IMG/VR virus record: IMGVR_UViG_3300048556_000868
Span: 1-64,000 of that record
Source of the DNA: a virus
Length of the DNA: 64,000 nt
Direction: 5' to 3' (one strand)
Shown here one piece after another: positions 53,901 to 61,200 of this stretch; the first letter of the stretch is position 1, and each line of letters begins with the position of its first letter. The position numbers and the translations under genes are program-made. Below the pieces are notes generated by a model. That model worked only from the letters and a program-made list of their open reading frames with translations. It did not search any database and had not been told where the DNA came from.

Positions 53901-54043
53901 AAGCTTTTTCCGTTTACATTAAAAGATATATCTTTCCCTGAAACATTTTGTACGGTTTTGTTTACTTCTCTAGCAGCGCGATCCATGCTTCGTTTTACTG
54001 AAGCCATGTTTACTTTTAGATCAACATTTGCTCTTACTGCCAT
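38933..54043 (-). CDS. Giant tape measure protein with cargo domains separated by GLVPNF motifs
   Basis: The protein has 5,036 residues, several times lambda gpH. About 1-420 are a TP901-type tape measure core (DINVVLNSSNEQIQKFGQGL, RGGAVIGNGLKTIFTRIQRP). About 645-2840 hold cargo units bounded by 13 GLVPNF-type motifs: a PD-(D/E)XK-like unit (D951/D954, E958, K960), a small beta barrel (about 1150-1215), a second PD-(D/E)XK-like unit (D1387, E1399, K1401), a kinase-like unit (K1550, D1688, H1690, N1693, D1739) and an ADP-ribosyltransferase-like unit (R2594, STS 2649-2651, E2740/E2742). About 2840-4500 contain Gly/Ala-rich hydrophobic and long coiled-coil stretches. The C-terminus has GGLVEGPAGIDNVPAMLTAGEY (typical of tape measures). 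A GTGTA element and AGGAACAAGG leader precede it. The cargo may enter the host with DNA. Confidence 0.85.
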   Translation of the reverse strand: MAVRANVDLKVNMASVKRSMDRAAREVNKTVQNVSGKDISFNVNGKSFTQPLGRITSSANEFTKSLEASNARVIAFGASVGIINAITDSFKFLIAETVRFEKTLQDINVVLNSSNEQIQKFGQGLFDVAQNTAQSFNIAADAALEFSRQGLSVEEVLKRTNDALTLTRITSLDAAEAVSGLTAAVNAFGEAGLTTTDIIDKLAAVDVKFAVSSEDLINGLERAGAVAIDAGVDLDNLVGIITSLQQTTARGGAVIGNGLKTIFTRIQRPESIRQLEDMGVAVRTLTGAVLPADKVLKNIAKGFEELSQSQQSNIVQFAAGIFQANIFRAALTDLAKTQGIQQQATEISANAAGEAARKNELLNKSISAMASQAGSGLKELVGIMGELAIKPELGEAVGIFGNAIEGLKNALGGGEDEGNAFAKGLVRGIGNVLTGPGVIAFAAIFTKLLFNVFKFASGSLKDVLGIVTQKEKVRQIEESIVKVLGSNVQVTQALNRLEGDRIAQEQYILGIIEAQTNALAKQQQLASKLGPALLKRGITPDLSYDNTPGTLVDIDGDGVISGAGGILPQEKNAERKGAIEGGYSPGRVNKMKVPGMGDVIYNTAEKVKNFEGMKQPAIMPPQSSRAGRNYKEKFSEKHGFDPYASGGLIPNFVPRKGSNVDKVYQLLKNAWLSEGYRMTNKELTDATGLPGAPDNPYKKANSSFNRDFGAKLNKAGYTVNTRPRTEYYQYLPTNKEKIAKFIQREQDPAKKGIATITDDELMDKFLKQKILKSASGHHFQAAIEAGGRSKVSFANSVTSYRNQFVNEDKLVAPPIYLKDDSTYVGPPNSSPWANVSLESKGKSKVNATGKEIDSVFNGIKNGAPQSFLGLDKRFDINPLTKKELADFKKQNFSANVDHYGFAKMQGNPPKPVFLSYNTLANAPYSLNANGFEHAISDFKRRKRGLAGSPLDFIDVPGEAKFGPTAYKNTLDEHLTGKFLRHLIGTDSISWPPRAGYGSLGRLEYFHTESFGAPTMKHIEQRNKQAHNIKANLGLIPNFADYRTREQKITDYLNDPANDKVKFKRPKMPANITPTQISMAMNVPVGGNVTKEYSDNEIKKAISETIQKRKDLQLEGFENLKNVDIDSVLKKYKESTKDGDFYGDKDLSYSSGLVPNFVDKVQNGAIYYSKPHNKIVRVTRVDNDKKIARIKHHDMEKYKDEEVFFKDLEAVSAEQAKEYFQKKSSGLVPNFAQQAGNTLLMEPSKFFTYANSSDVAKALGKGVNYREIQDKMDSQEPVSIKASLLDIITSSDKNKTKPTGKEALHGTFNSLASKGISYIERDFIFRQLKRRGARQKKGESDPDFNERKVTAQLNAEQDIRETAGSTYTKYLSTYNPETKKGDPSYPIDHIAEGLEFSSGETKSGEFIAANLISKSLRMASDRELTSWLESQGVKDKGLDEKNLKRAQNLASQLGIKGTKKDESEEPTFDQIDADAWGMNKGLVPNFADLSKSERLKMMKSTLSFQDEYEDLAKMGSPLAKWALKTVKDKEFKMIGNGMESWAIGNEEVVYKLPRPMIDSFSKTGDLELKRWRKQMKVMAQPSLQYKVSPENKAWNLVPNSNIAKRAERIRSQLDELGINSLFLPKTEVLKVAGQDEFITSQERVKGSTFFNLQNEIVKNKNNKTDFNLDGYKIVEHLMENIGESTMITDVHSGNFIAEASKKKQLLNTVNQFAPVGSKESKPLSRLGLRSLPNDSMAAIDFSSGLIPNFADLYKPYMNKGGKAIGMENYFYSSNNQEDALNYIKSNKNLNIKTGSSELRKFNFPPRVWEMLTSNNPQDIEPQMNVLPIGTRTPIGKGDPYRDTSLGKGMSEQEDFYAIALKNTLGIRPPFFEKTDSWRNGETYSTLMTNSSQFREMYNLNRLDGKNVIPNFVKYDKSRGGSGAWGAIPNNREGKYGGFIPNYKKLYQAYIGDDKNYRANRTSSAWYFDSQKGTDGILDDWRGVVSSGAVSKGIGHLYAREYSLSDSNLKEMTSGVYSSGNLRKLRVMSRAFEANNEMPDQNDEEWEDDLVNNSGNGFDDASDEMEGRLGAYSRLRKTQNQNRLWKNSMAGTINNPLPLATYKTNEMFGPGYIIPDLGALDIYQDGFTTEDDKKIRSIFSPNLNRDNHLIERKISEKHLDNKGFSEMLSDVAKDPEKAMNASRRMGIEGIKEHVDNQSKGLVPNFAFDPNSFEKNKRARNVHEQMFGTLDSRTKDIQNRNQLNREKALRGEDPKLFDRHYPDPILGQARNKIINAPTGGGEKNVAQAIRSSKRIEKSKKEELIKQIGSQRLKDLDEKYLNKSNKNSHTSRLQRFVKQRKDLESAIQSENFEKAREIKNADFIQNEKIYNEYANYLGETRYLDSDVSTAKRAQERFGKNPHSDSMNDPNTLGYYPGITKSYGVPGEKSISYNPYQTDYPKKGPRSFRNSGLIPNFSKVSRTIKSQEDRVKGKGEFIGGGVSERDKDIAFNMFDHFISKISGLSSSFGLNERRMSLTGTAEDRNLIETFKTSGKSEKDLIQIAGSQRKLRNILDGYMLGHFETLLLAKGKFKQAEDPLMQGDLSKGLVPNFAGMDLYRGVIRDKGAKYNKKDVFELTPKRQKQFASSSITSIEDLKQYLLGHTDNQNASSLVSTSTQKSVAMEFATSKDSSKQGLVSKENMSFRRMYNPRKVEKLLNFMMDRKGWSEAKSVQWFLENAKNKDIGFHIKRWMDEGSKLKKQNEFEDEVALLGKQAFTDRDNLAPFSKGLTPNFANPLSDALQREKSAGVPSSRIRVEKSSQLKSPMNPMGLAVTNTRDEPGGLAQGIRRAKKQGIDPKRHGIDVPNFATPVSKDQFDKILNDIVSKAESSFKDIEKTLDDIELGDLAKDLKKKFDDSIEEAKKTKDTKKVLDIKDEAETIKQKGIDKFTKNPKQILGSNSQHSIGATKDNADKKMAQLEEATKKLTSSIEEADIEVQQNTKSQGDNLVKLFALQSIISTTNGFLQEFAESTNTVTRTFAKLGTVASDTVASFVQIQMLGDELANFFESIGKKQKEDEEGGSGGIIEGVAGGAAAGGAARGSMFAGIRNMAARGAQAMQRFIKPVAAVVAGFKLADGVFKNFISDDKMGIYMSVMGSASEKAAHRLELKKQEENKQKIVELEIKGSGRTIKEDQELLDLRVKSYDVEIAVARSMAELQKEANEGGFAMRMFSEATKKAGKSTLDKAGLESMLQQMKVFQAVVSTNEAFANTTDSIDNNDKLNDAGKSRGYSLAMLTRSLMDESQASKNEDLFKRLSQAGGEPDGMLDSMNFGLKEGVSQEDFRNVFKTLHDGLEESESFNPFEPMDEDEAFRQAMKSFIDGFKKNDVSESLRNLIQSNSEGIKELARRVVIEKHVSKMKIAAAKHENSLNKIINKQTSQRSKFLDEQNLIAKSKLLAEKQSLALEDIQNTEKLSTTNAREKLNQALLEQANKLLVTNNLAEMDVGSMKTALENLKTDLNLAGKRVIESAKTFEKINKGLNPENKITASKKDKETASRIIEQTKKQVEEQLKNVDKNPKSTVELQKILTDLYSRLAEEGDENVTALVLASTNILKLREEQIKKIRESKLTEQQEIDAAKKAEAIARKELSLQMESENLTAKTLEGNKTLYKILKDRITDSKTLAKEIQESTMFDMQINNAKLEEYNLRKEIINDLTAQAVEVKIGKNTTELMENQPKVGLLKADVLSLDPSLKLDGKLLELRETNVKILTDKVASEYFSLLKSNKENDIQQGLIDVLGLRKRTAEEKFKEEISSLRTQIQEKAERINILQNEKERKKIGELLLQNEIADTKIAELTSQAKLEVLRNEKIRLALVESQVKSELIELGSQRLIEETKFQVAANNGKLLETVQEELKLETSMLEKDAYLAGLKSEQAQLLEGINERQKKAQELLDFSNKIDEARLAANRASIDQRALSGMVGADMQINRFNQRYDARAAATQAINPNATAEDMLAFTEKLKEFNKTTNNGTEAIDALRIKMAEMQVSASNLKSDLVNTGIENLRTNMVQMFKDIGSGAKSVGDAYRDLGLGLAEAILDRMMQHNVDKIISNLTYAFTGVDPEKEANKFLLENNNAVSANTLALEKLRGQLMEGVKPDKSSETPATMEEVRKAIEEANKSLLEGIAPKGSDLEKHITNLKGEINNFSNAGGDFIESLSGAFEKIRQKLEEIKSEVDAEKIKEQQGPITNHSVAENQVNVSTQDALAKNGGREGAGPHTLERTIALKKENQKKLDEDLEAAFEKRDQLIKTAQNFTSEKPKDIMSIFDEKSRGYFDKAQGDLTFEQRIKKNDLEESIAKGDKLSPMEVLDKRNILDPTPLGAPYVLGDNNFDELEGKKKEVIDKITKAESEIEAMQNEISLMREKFIKTGSGSSPKPSNLTDEQKYELNKDIDKKDEELKKIKDKKITLEKEHLVLDNLQKNTIDEINGLNKKIADIAKRRILIEKQILAAQEKDLINIQNTAVTTTTTIGSPPVVDPTPTGQNFWGGKIQRFAKGGLVEGPAGIDNVPAMLTAGEYVVPKEEVQNFSGGGRATRFFKGATQLAVMTITADAVNKAMEDQSKKKGPPVFDMKKMNPLALGSDVSLKTGDPRMSGRALAKSQEMQEYKDYLLEKAAYEVDKKNAKFKKRMGYLQQAMGFISSFAVAEVTDVLREPLRKTVDFVTSPFVKTGKYIGNKASNFFNGDLGFGEYSDAYQAANRRGYDLDYNQIKNSFETGQPIEYTSNQGTKYATTRTLTPQDRRKIGPESGDSPFIGSTTYQPGNFLKVTKTRTFDDRPLVDPTRPDLNNMGSSYGRKTLKNNSGGKIPSMLTRGEGFIPSSTAKKIGYQNLESMNRTGSLPRIQGPSGIDKVGPVGLDEGDFIIRKSSTDKLMRDNPNTMRFAMQNPDGFRKSATGYYDGGIVGTGSQASFPSNQSSPESPKGNQPVNRIQPLIEAAKSSETEKTSAAQNNEITNNISVNVTIDSSGKESVEAQTPEGSYQQEQELAMKIKTRVLEVIREEKRLGGELDR
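45516..52110 (-). repeat. Thirteen G-[LIF]-[VIT]-P-N-[FY] motifs in the tape measure
   Basis: Copies begin near residues 647, 1031, 1149, 1221, 1479, 1741, 1904, 1933, 2196, 2445, 2580, 2761 and 2836. Most are preceded by S-S, S-K or N-K and followed by A-D, V-D or A-x. On the + strand they appear as variants of gcaaaattaggcaccaaacc. They partition the cargo into units of 30-385 residues. The last copy lacks the leading G-L (reads D-V-P-N-F-A). Confidence 0.85.
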
Positions 54044-54046
54044 TTT

Positions 54047-54071
54047 CCTTGTTCCTTATACTATAATACAC
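54047..54071 (-). promoter_or_regulatory. GTGTA element plus AGGAACAAGG leader of the tape measure gene
   Basis: GTGTA (54071-54067), 10 nt, AGGAACAAGG (54056-54047), then AAA and the ATG at 54043. This lies in the only real gap of the tail operon (54044-54099) and matches the leader of the J-like gene. Confidence 0.6.
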
Positions 54072-54099
54072 CTAAAACATTAGTTTTTTTAGCATTATA

Positions 54100-55227
54100 T
54101 TAAGTGGGGTCATACTCAGATATAATAGGTTTTATTGTTACATTTTTATTTATTGTGAAATAAACATAGTATTCGCCATATTCTTCGTCATACTCTTCAT
54201 CTAAATCTTGTATCTGATCTTTTATATCATTTCCGTTTTCATCTACGTAAGTAAATTCATCTATTTTGTATTTTGGTACACCGTCATAATCTCCATCATG
54301 CTCTATGGAATCGTATCTAAATACATACTCGTCGTTTTCATCTGTGTATTCGCTAATAAAAAATGATGCCTCAAGTTCTTCTCCGTATGAAAATGAATCA
54401 AAATCTCCTTCTACAATAACCACTGTTTCCTCTTCTACGGAATCATCTTCTAGCGCAAAAGGTATTCCGTCTGATTCACTTAAATTAAAATTTAGCTCAA
54501 CAGCTTGAAAATCTGCTGTGGCAATTATGTTGTCTCTGTCTATTTTTATCGTTGTTTCAATAGAATATTTATCTGTTATATTTATACCTATCCATTCTGT
54601 AAATTCGTGTGAATCTGTATTAATTGCTTTTATTGGAGCGTCAGATAAGTAATCTTTTAATCCAGATAAAGTTTCGTCAACCAGACCTATTGGATCTCCG
54701 TTTTCATCAACCACGCTACTTAATGATAAATTAAACTTTGCAGGTTCGAAATTTGCGTTTATAGTTATAGTTTTCTCAAGCAGTATAGATTGAGCGACAA
54801 GGCTTGGGTCCGCAAAAGTATAATCATCAGAATCCCAACCTGTAAATACGTAACCGAAATCCACTTTTAAATCTATATCTAGAAGATCTCCTGGAAAGCC
54901 TCTCAAAGTCCCTATCACAGATCCATGGTCGGAATTTACAATAATTCCCAAGGTATCATGTATTTCGCATATATTAGTTGCGCATAAAGTTAAACCACCC
55001 TTGAAATCTCTTGAATATGCTGCGTAAGCCCAGACTCCAGGTCCCTCTACTTCATCCACATAGTTAGTTATTGTTAAATTTTTTGTTTCAAATACTAATT
55101 CTTCGTTGTATAGAAAGTTGCACCCTCTAATGTTTTTCCCCTTAAATAGCATGACTGCTTCGATATCACTTGTATGCAAAGGTATATCCCAGTCCGCTAA
55201 AAGTTGGTATTTAAAGTTATTGCTCAT
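54100..55227 (-). CDS. Adhesin-like tail protein: FnIII-like domain plus InlB-type repeats
   Basis: The 375-residue protein has an N-terminal fibronectin type III-like domain (about 1-95, YQLLADWDIPLHTSD, then GPGVWAYAAYSRD) that is paralogous to the N-terminus of the 2,439-residue neighbour. It is followed by about two divergent InlB B-repeats (FGYVFTGWDS...TITINANFEP; HEFTEWIG...IIATADFQ) and a very acidic C-terminal region rich in D, E and Y. No membrane segment. It probably serves as a short fibre or tail decoration paired with the large adhesin. The ATG overlaps the upstream stop as ATGA. Confidence 0.68.
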   Translation of the reverse strand: MSNNFKYQLLADWDIPLHTSDIEAVMLFKGKNIRGCNFLYNEELVFETKNLTITNYVDEVEGPGVWAYAAYSRDFKGGLTLCATNICEIHDTLGIIVNSDHGSVIGTLRGFPGDLLDIDLKVDFGYVFTGWDSDDYTFADPSLVAQSILLEKTITINANFEPAKFNLSLSSVVDENGDPIGLVDETLSGLKDYLSDAPIKAINTDSHEFTEWIGINITDKYSIETTIKIDRDNIIATADFQAVELNFNLSESDGIPFALEDDSVEEETVVIVEGDFDSFSYGEELEASFFISEYTDENDEYVFRYDSIEHDGDYDGVPKYKIDEFTYVDENGNDIKDQIQDLDEEYDEEYGEYYVYFTINKNVTIKPIISEYDPT

Positions 55228-58200
55228 GTTTCTTGAGTTGGTATGTCTAACACAAAGAACGCCTCGTTTCCAGATATAGCTATTTTGGTGGCGACACCTT
55301 CTTCTCTAGTATCAAAAACGATTGCTTTTCCGAATAAATTAATATAACCAGCCCCTGGAAGAGAGTCTGTCATAAATATTTTATTCCAGTAATCGAATTC
55401 CTCTGAAGTACTGTTCCATTTATATAGATAAACCGTTTGATGGACTGGTGTTGATACAGCAAGGTAATTTCCATCAAAAGCTATATCATAAGCAAAGTCT
55501 CGCTTTGTATATTCTGAAAGATCATTATCGCCATCAGGTATCCGTATTGATTGTACATTTTTATACTCAAACCATTCATAGGTATTACTATTATGATTGA
55601 TTGTTATAGGTTTTCTCAATAGTACTTTTACTTCCCCGAATTTATCATCTTCATAGAGTATGTTGTCTTCATCAGGATTCGATGTTCTTGAATTACTTAT
55701 TACGGCTATTGAACCGTCTGGGGATAATCTTACTTTTTGTCCATAATCACTTTCTGTGTTGTACACTCCATTTATATTGTTTCCAAAAGAAAATCTATAG
55801 TCTATAAGGGGTTCCTGGTCTGCATATATTTCTTTATTACTCCAGTTTGACATGTAACTATTCATAGTCCTTGTTGTATCAGGAATTTTAATTGAACTAC
55901 TGCCTCCATCATGATATCCAATTCCCATTTTGTGAATAGTGGAACCTTCTTTGTATACCCCTATTATTTTTGTTATTGAATAGCCTCTGGTCCAAAATGT
56001 ATACGTTTCATTTGAATTATTCGGTTTCCATACCGATGTAATTGCAATAAATATAGGGTTAGTTACTGAAGAATTTTCTAGCGTAGGACTATCCCTTGAT
56101 ACGTCTACAGATCTTCCAAATTGAGACCACGATCCATCATTAGATTCTCCTCCGATATCTCTAGATCCCAAGTCAAAAACTATATAATCTTCTTCGTCTC
56201 TTTCGTGCCCCTGAACTCCAAAATCTACATCCACGAGTCCTCTTTTTGGCCCAGGCATATCTATACCTGTATTATTTAAATGGTTATTGGGTACGACATG
56301 TATTACATTTGCATTATTGGGTACTAGCTCAGTATTCGAACTAAATATACTTGTTGGATTAACATTTTGATATCCTGGAAAACCGCCACTCCCTGATCCA
56401 CTAGTTGTATTGTGCTGAATGGGTAAAGTTTGCTGTATGCTGCTTGGGGCAGAATAAGCCGCATAATTCTTAGCTATACATATAGAAGCTCCATAAAAAG
56501 TTTTACTACTTTGCCTGCTAAAACTAAAATCTATAGTCGAAGCATTAGCGATATGGTCAATATTCACGCCCCCAGCTGTATTTGTTCCTGAACCTATTGC
56601 CCCTATATCTCCATCGCTATTAATGTTCGTAACCGTCCCAAGGGTTAAATTCCCATATTCTGTAGACCCGTAATAATTTGCATAACCCCCCAGAATAAAG
56701 CTAGTAGTTATCCCTTTGTCTCCTGGGCCGCCTCGCATTATTTTGCTTCCATCTGGCGAGACAGATAGGGATGAGGCGATATTACTTTTTTCTAATCTTT
56801 TTTCCCAGTTCGTTGCGGACAAAGCGTTCAACGTTAATTTTGATACTCCTTCTGCTCCTAGGTTGTAGCCTCCTGATGCAGCAGTACTGTTTAAAAGCGG
56901 CAATATAGCTTCTATTTGGTTTTGATCGTTATCTTTATTAATAACCCTAATAGCTGGAGTATACTTTGTTGCAGACGACGGTAAATTATTAACATCTCTT
57001 ATCGCCTTTAATCTATCAAGCGTTGGTTTGTATTGCGAAACTATGACTACAGCTGCGCCATCCTTAGTCATTGCAAGCATATTTCTATCTATTTCTACCC
57101 CGTTATTGCCTGCAGAAGAGAGGATAGGTATTAATTTATTACCGTTTCCATCTTGAGGTAAAGGTATTTCTTCAAGAATTAAAGTTAAGGTTGCGTCTCC
57201 TTTTATTTGTATTGTTTGATTTTGCTCTGACGTGTCTAAATCTCCAGGCTCTTCTCCATCAGTAAAACTCCATCTTAAAAACTTGTACCCTGGATTTGGG
57301 ATGCCAGATATATCTACTGATTGATTGTATTCGTAAGTTCCAGCTCCTATTGCTGATCCCCATGAATTGTTATCATTTATAATTATTGTTAAGGTATAAG
57401 GTATTCCTATGAATACTGGCCTTATTTTAACATCTTCAGTTAACCTTATAATGTCAGAAGCTGAAGCATTAAAGTCTTGCCAATTATCCGCAGAAACTTC
57501 ATATTCCCATTTTGAAAATTGAAAATTAGAGTTTGCGTTTGCTTTTAATGTAATATCTTGAAAAGCATTATAGCTTCCATTGTTTGTGCTTCCAGAAGTG
57601 TTTCCGTTTGCCCCCTGAACAATAGTAAAAGAATATAATTTGAAGCTAAGGTTGGCCCGCAGAGTTACATCGCTTTCTATTTGTATATCTGAAGATGATG
57701 TAGAAGGAATATTTCCTTGTAAAGTTCCTAAAATTAAACCCCAATCATCAAAGTCAAGATGATCTGGCGGGGTAACACTTAATGATATTAAATCGTCTAA
57801 AAAATACGGTCCAGTATTACTTGCATCGTTTTTAACGTTATGACTATAAGAAAAATCAGGCGAACTTTGAGGGTACGCTGTAGGGTATTCCGCTGTTATT
57901 GAAAGTTCATGTCCTTGGTATACCAAATAATCTATAGTAACATTATCTGTTAAAGTAATTTTTTTGTCTTCAGGCCAAACCGTCGAAGGTTCTGAGGATA
58001 AAGCGCTTGCGGTACCCTGCGTTATTTCCCAGTTTTGAAATTCTTGATCGCTAGGGACATCAATTGACCGTATGGTTATTTCGCTGGTTCCTTCCATTAC
58101 ATTTTGAGTAGACACATTTGTAGGTGATCCGTTGTCTACTATTTTCCTGATAGTAAAAACATAACCCTGTAAAGTTCTCAAATTGTATGTTAAGGTTGCG

Positions 58201-61200
58201 TCTTTAGTCAGCGTAATTGTTTCTCCTACTGGCCAATCTTCTTTGCCTTGTATTGGCCCTAAATCTGCACCTGCATCTCCCTCTGTTATTTCCCATGATT
58301 CAAAAGCCTGCCCAGCAGGTATTCCTATTGAAGGCACATTAAGAGTGCTGAGTCCTTCTGTAAAAACGTCAGAGCTAACAAGCTGTGACCCTGCATTATC
58401 TAGCGTTTTTCTTATTGTAAAAGTATAGGTCGCAAGGGTTCTTAAATTGTATGTTAAGGTTAAGTTTTCATTTAAGGTTATTCTTTCATTTTCTGGCCAT
58501 GTTGAAAAATCTGAGGGTAAGTCTGCGTTTGCTACTGATGGACTCCATGATACAAAAACCTGTCCAGCAGGTATTGTTATTGGAGGCACATCAAGGGGGC
58601 TGCCTCCTTCTGTTACACTTTGAGTATCCTCAGTTACGGGTGATTCACTGTCTAAGATTTTTCTTATTGTAAAAGTATAGGTCTCGAGAGGTCTTAAGTA
58701 AAAGTTTAGAGTAGTATCTTTATTTATAGTTATTTCTTGATCGCTTGTACTATTCTCGTCAAAAGATTGACTTCCTGATTTTTCCACCCTATCTATAGTG
58801 TATCCGTTAAGAGATGGCCACTCTACATTGATCTTAGCTGTCCCTCCTTCGTTTGTTGTTTCAAGAAGAGTTGTTTCGGCTATACTCAGTGATGAGTTTA
58901 GTGACCCTCCAACATAAACATTTTTGGTAAATTTTATTTCTTTCTTAAATCTAGCTATCAGTGTTAAGTTTCCATACAATGATAGATTAAAATTTGAGCT
59001 CCCACTAAAAACCGATCCAGTTGTTAATCCCGCTTCAGAAGATACCACTTCCCATTGGTAAAACTGATACCCACTGGATGCTAGGTGTTCTATCGTTGCA
59101 TTTTGTGTGGCATTTAATGTTTTAGAAACACTAGCGCTTTTTGATTCGTTTAAAAATCCTACGGTTCCCTGGTTTGTTTCTGATTGCAATGTTAGTACGT
59201 ATTGCGATTCTTCGTACATAGCTTCTATTTCTGTATCTGCAGTTATTCTTATTGTAGTAGCAGATGAGTGATCGTTTCCACCTGCACCGCCTCCCCATGT
59301 CCCGATCACTAATCTCCAATTTAAAAAAGAAAAATTACTTATATTTGAAGCGTTAATAGTTGGTATAGTTTGTATATCAATATTTTCTTCAGATAAATAC
59401 CCTCCTGCCCCAGAAAGTGAACCTGCTCCAGGAATATTTATAGAAAGAGAGAGAACGAAAACTTTTTGCACCTCTACCACTATTTCGTAGTCTTTATCCA
59501 TTGTGAACTTTTGATTTAAATCAGTTAACGCTGACTGTTCCGCCCCCTGATTTATGGTCATGTTCAAAAATCTATAGCCAGTATTAATGGAAGCTTCAAT
59601 GTCTACGGTAACATCAGAATCTTCAGCATACAGGCTGGTGGTGAGTACATTATCTGCGTCTGGATATTCTATTGTAATATTAAGGCTGTATTTATTGTCG
59701 AATATTGCCTCTAGTGCAAGATCTCCATAGTCAGCTAAATTAATAGAAGTATTTTGAGTTGTTGAGAACAAGTTTCCATTTGAATCCCTCCACTCTTTAA
59801 AAATATTTTTTACAGGGTCAATTGGTTCAGCCTTCAAGGTTATTGATTCTAGAGTATTATATTTACCGCTGGATGATGTGCCCTCAATGCTCCCTCTCAT
59901 AGGATCTACTGTAGCAGAAAAGTCATATAAAACATAATCTAAATGAGCTGTTATAGAAACGTCCCCAGAAATTCTTATGGTATTTGACTTTTGACTGTTT
60001 ACTAATCCAGTAACCAGACTTGATTTTGTAGTGCTATAATCATTTAAAAATTGATAAGTAGGTATGGCGGCATTAGCATTGTTCAATGAAAGCTCAATAT
60101 CTATATCTTCTGTACTCCTAAAGAAATTATTAGCTTCTCCATGTGAAAAACTTGCTGCGCCAGGCAAGTCTATCAATAATGTTAATTCATTACTTCTTAA
60201 CGCATGAAATTCTATAACAGCGTCTTCTGTAAGATCTATTGTTTTATCCCCAAAAACTTCTGGTTGATTTATGGTAACGTTGCCACTTTGCACTTCCCAC
60301 CTATCAAATTCATGTCCAACTGAAACATTTAATGGGCTTACGGTTATTGAACTTGACTCGTTTTCTTTTCTCGAATAAGTAGCCTGCTTTGAAGTATTCT
60401 CTACTCCGTCTTCATAATATTTTACCGTTAACACATATACAGCCAAGAAGTAAGCTTTTAAGCTCAAGTTTCCATAATCTCCTAAATTAAAGCTCGTTGC
60501 ATTAAAATCATCCCCAACACTTAAAGTATAATCAGATGAGGCAACCTCCCATTTCTGGAATATATTATTCCCTTTGGGGCTGGTTAAAATTGTGATACTA
60601 TCAAAAACACTATAATTAGGACCGCCAGTTTTAGATACAGTTCCTTTAGAGTTATCTTCGCTTGATACCGTTAATGTATATTTAGTAGTTTCTACATTTG
60701 CTGTTATGGTTGTGTCTTCTACAATACTGACTGTCCCAGATTTAGCGCTTGGAAGACTAAGGCTTTGAGGGCTTTGCCAATTAAGGAAATTGTAAGCTGG
60801 GGCAACAGTAGGACTATTTAGTGTGACTGATATACTTATATTTTCATGGCTTCTAAAAACGTAATCACCTTGGCCTGTTAAATTAACAGCGGATGGAATA
60901 TTTGATGTTAATATTAAAGAATAAATCTCAAGCACGTATAGCTTTACTATAGCATCATCATCTAGAGTGTGCGATAAGTTTTCACTTGTGTATTCTGGCT
61001 GAGTTGAAAATAGATCAACAGCCCATTTTTCAAATTGATATTTTCCAGCAGGCTTGACAGTGTCGTAATTTAAAGAGAGCTGATTATTTACTTCATCGTA
61101 TCCATTTAATGAGGTATTAGACAAAGTACTTGCTCCGTTTACCCCAGTAGAAAAAACTCTTAAGAAGACGGTGAAATATTTTATAAATATAGCATGCAAT

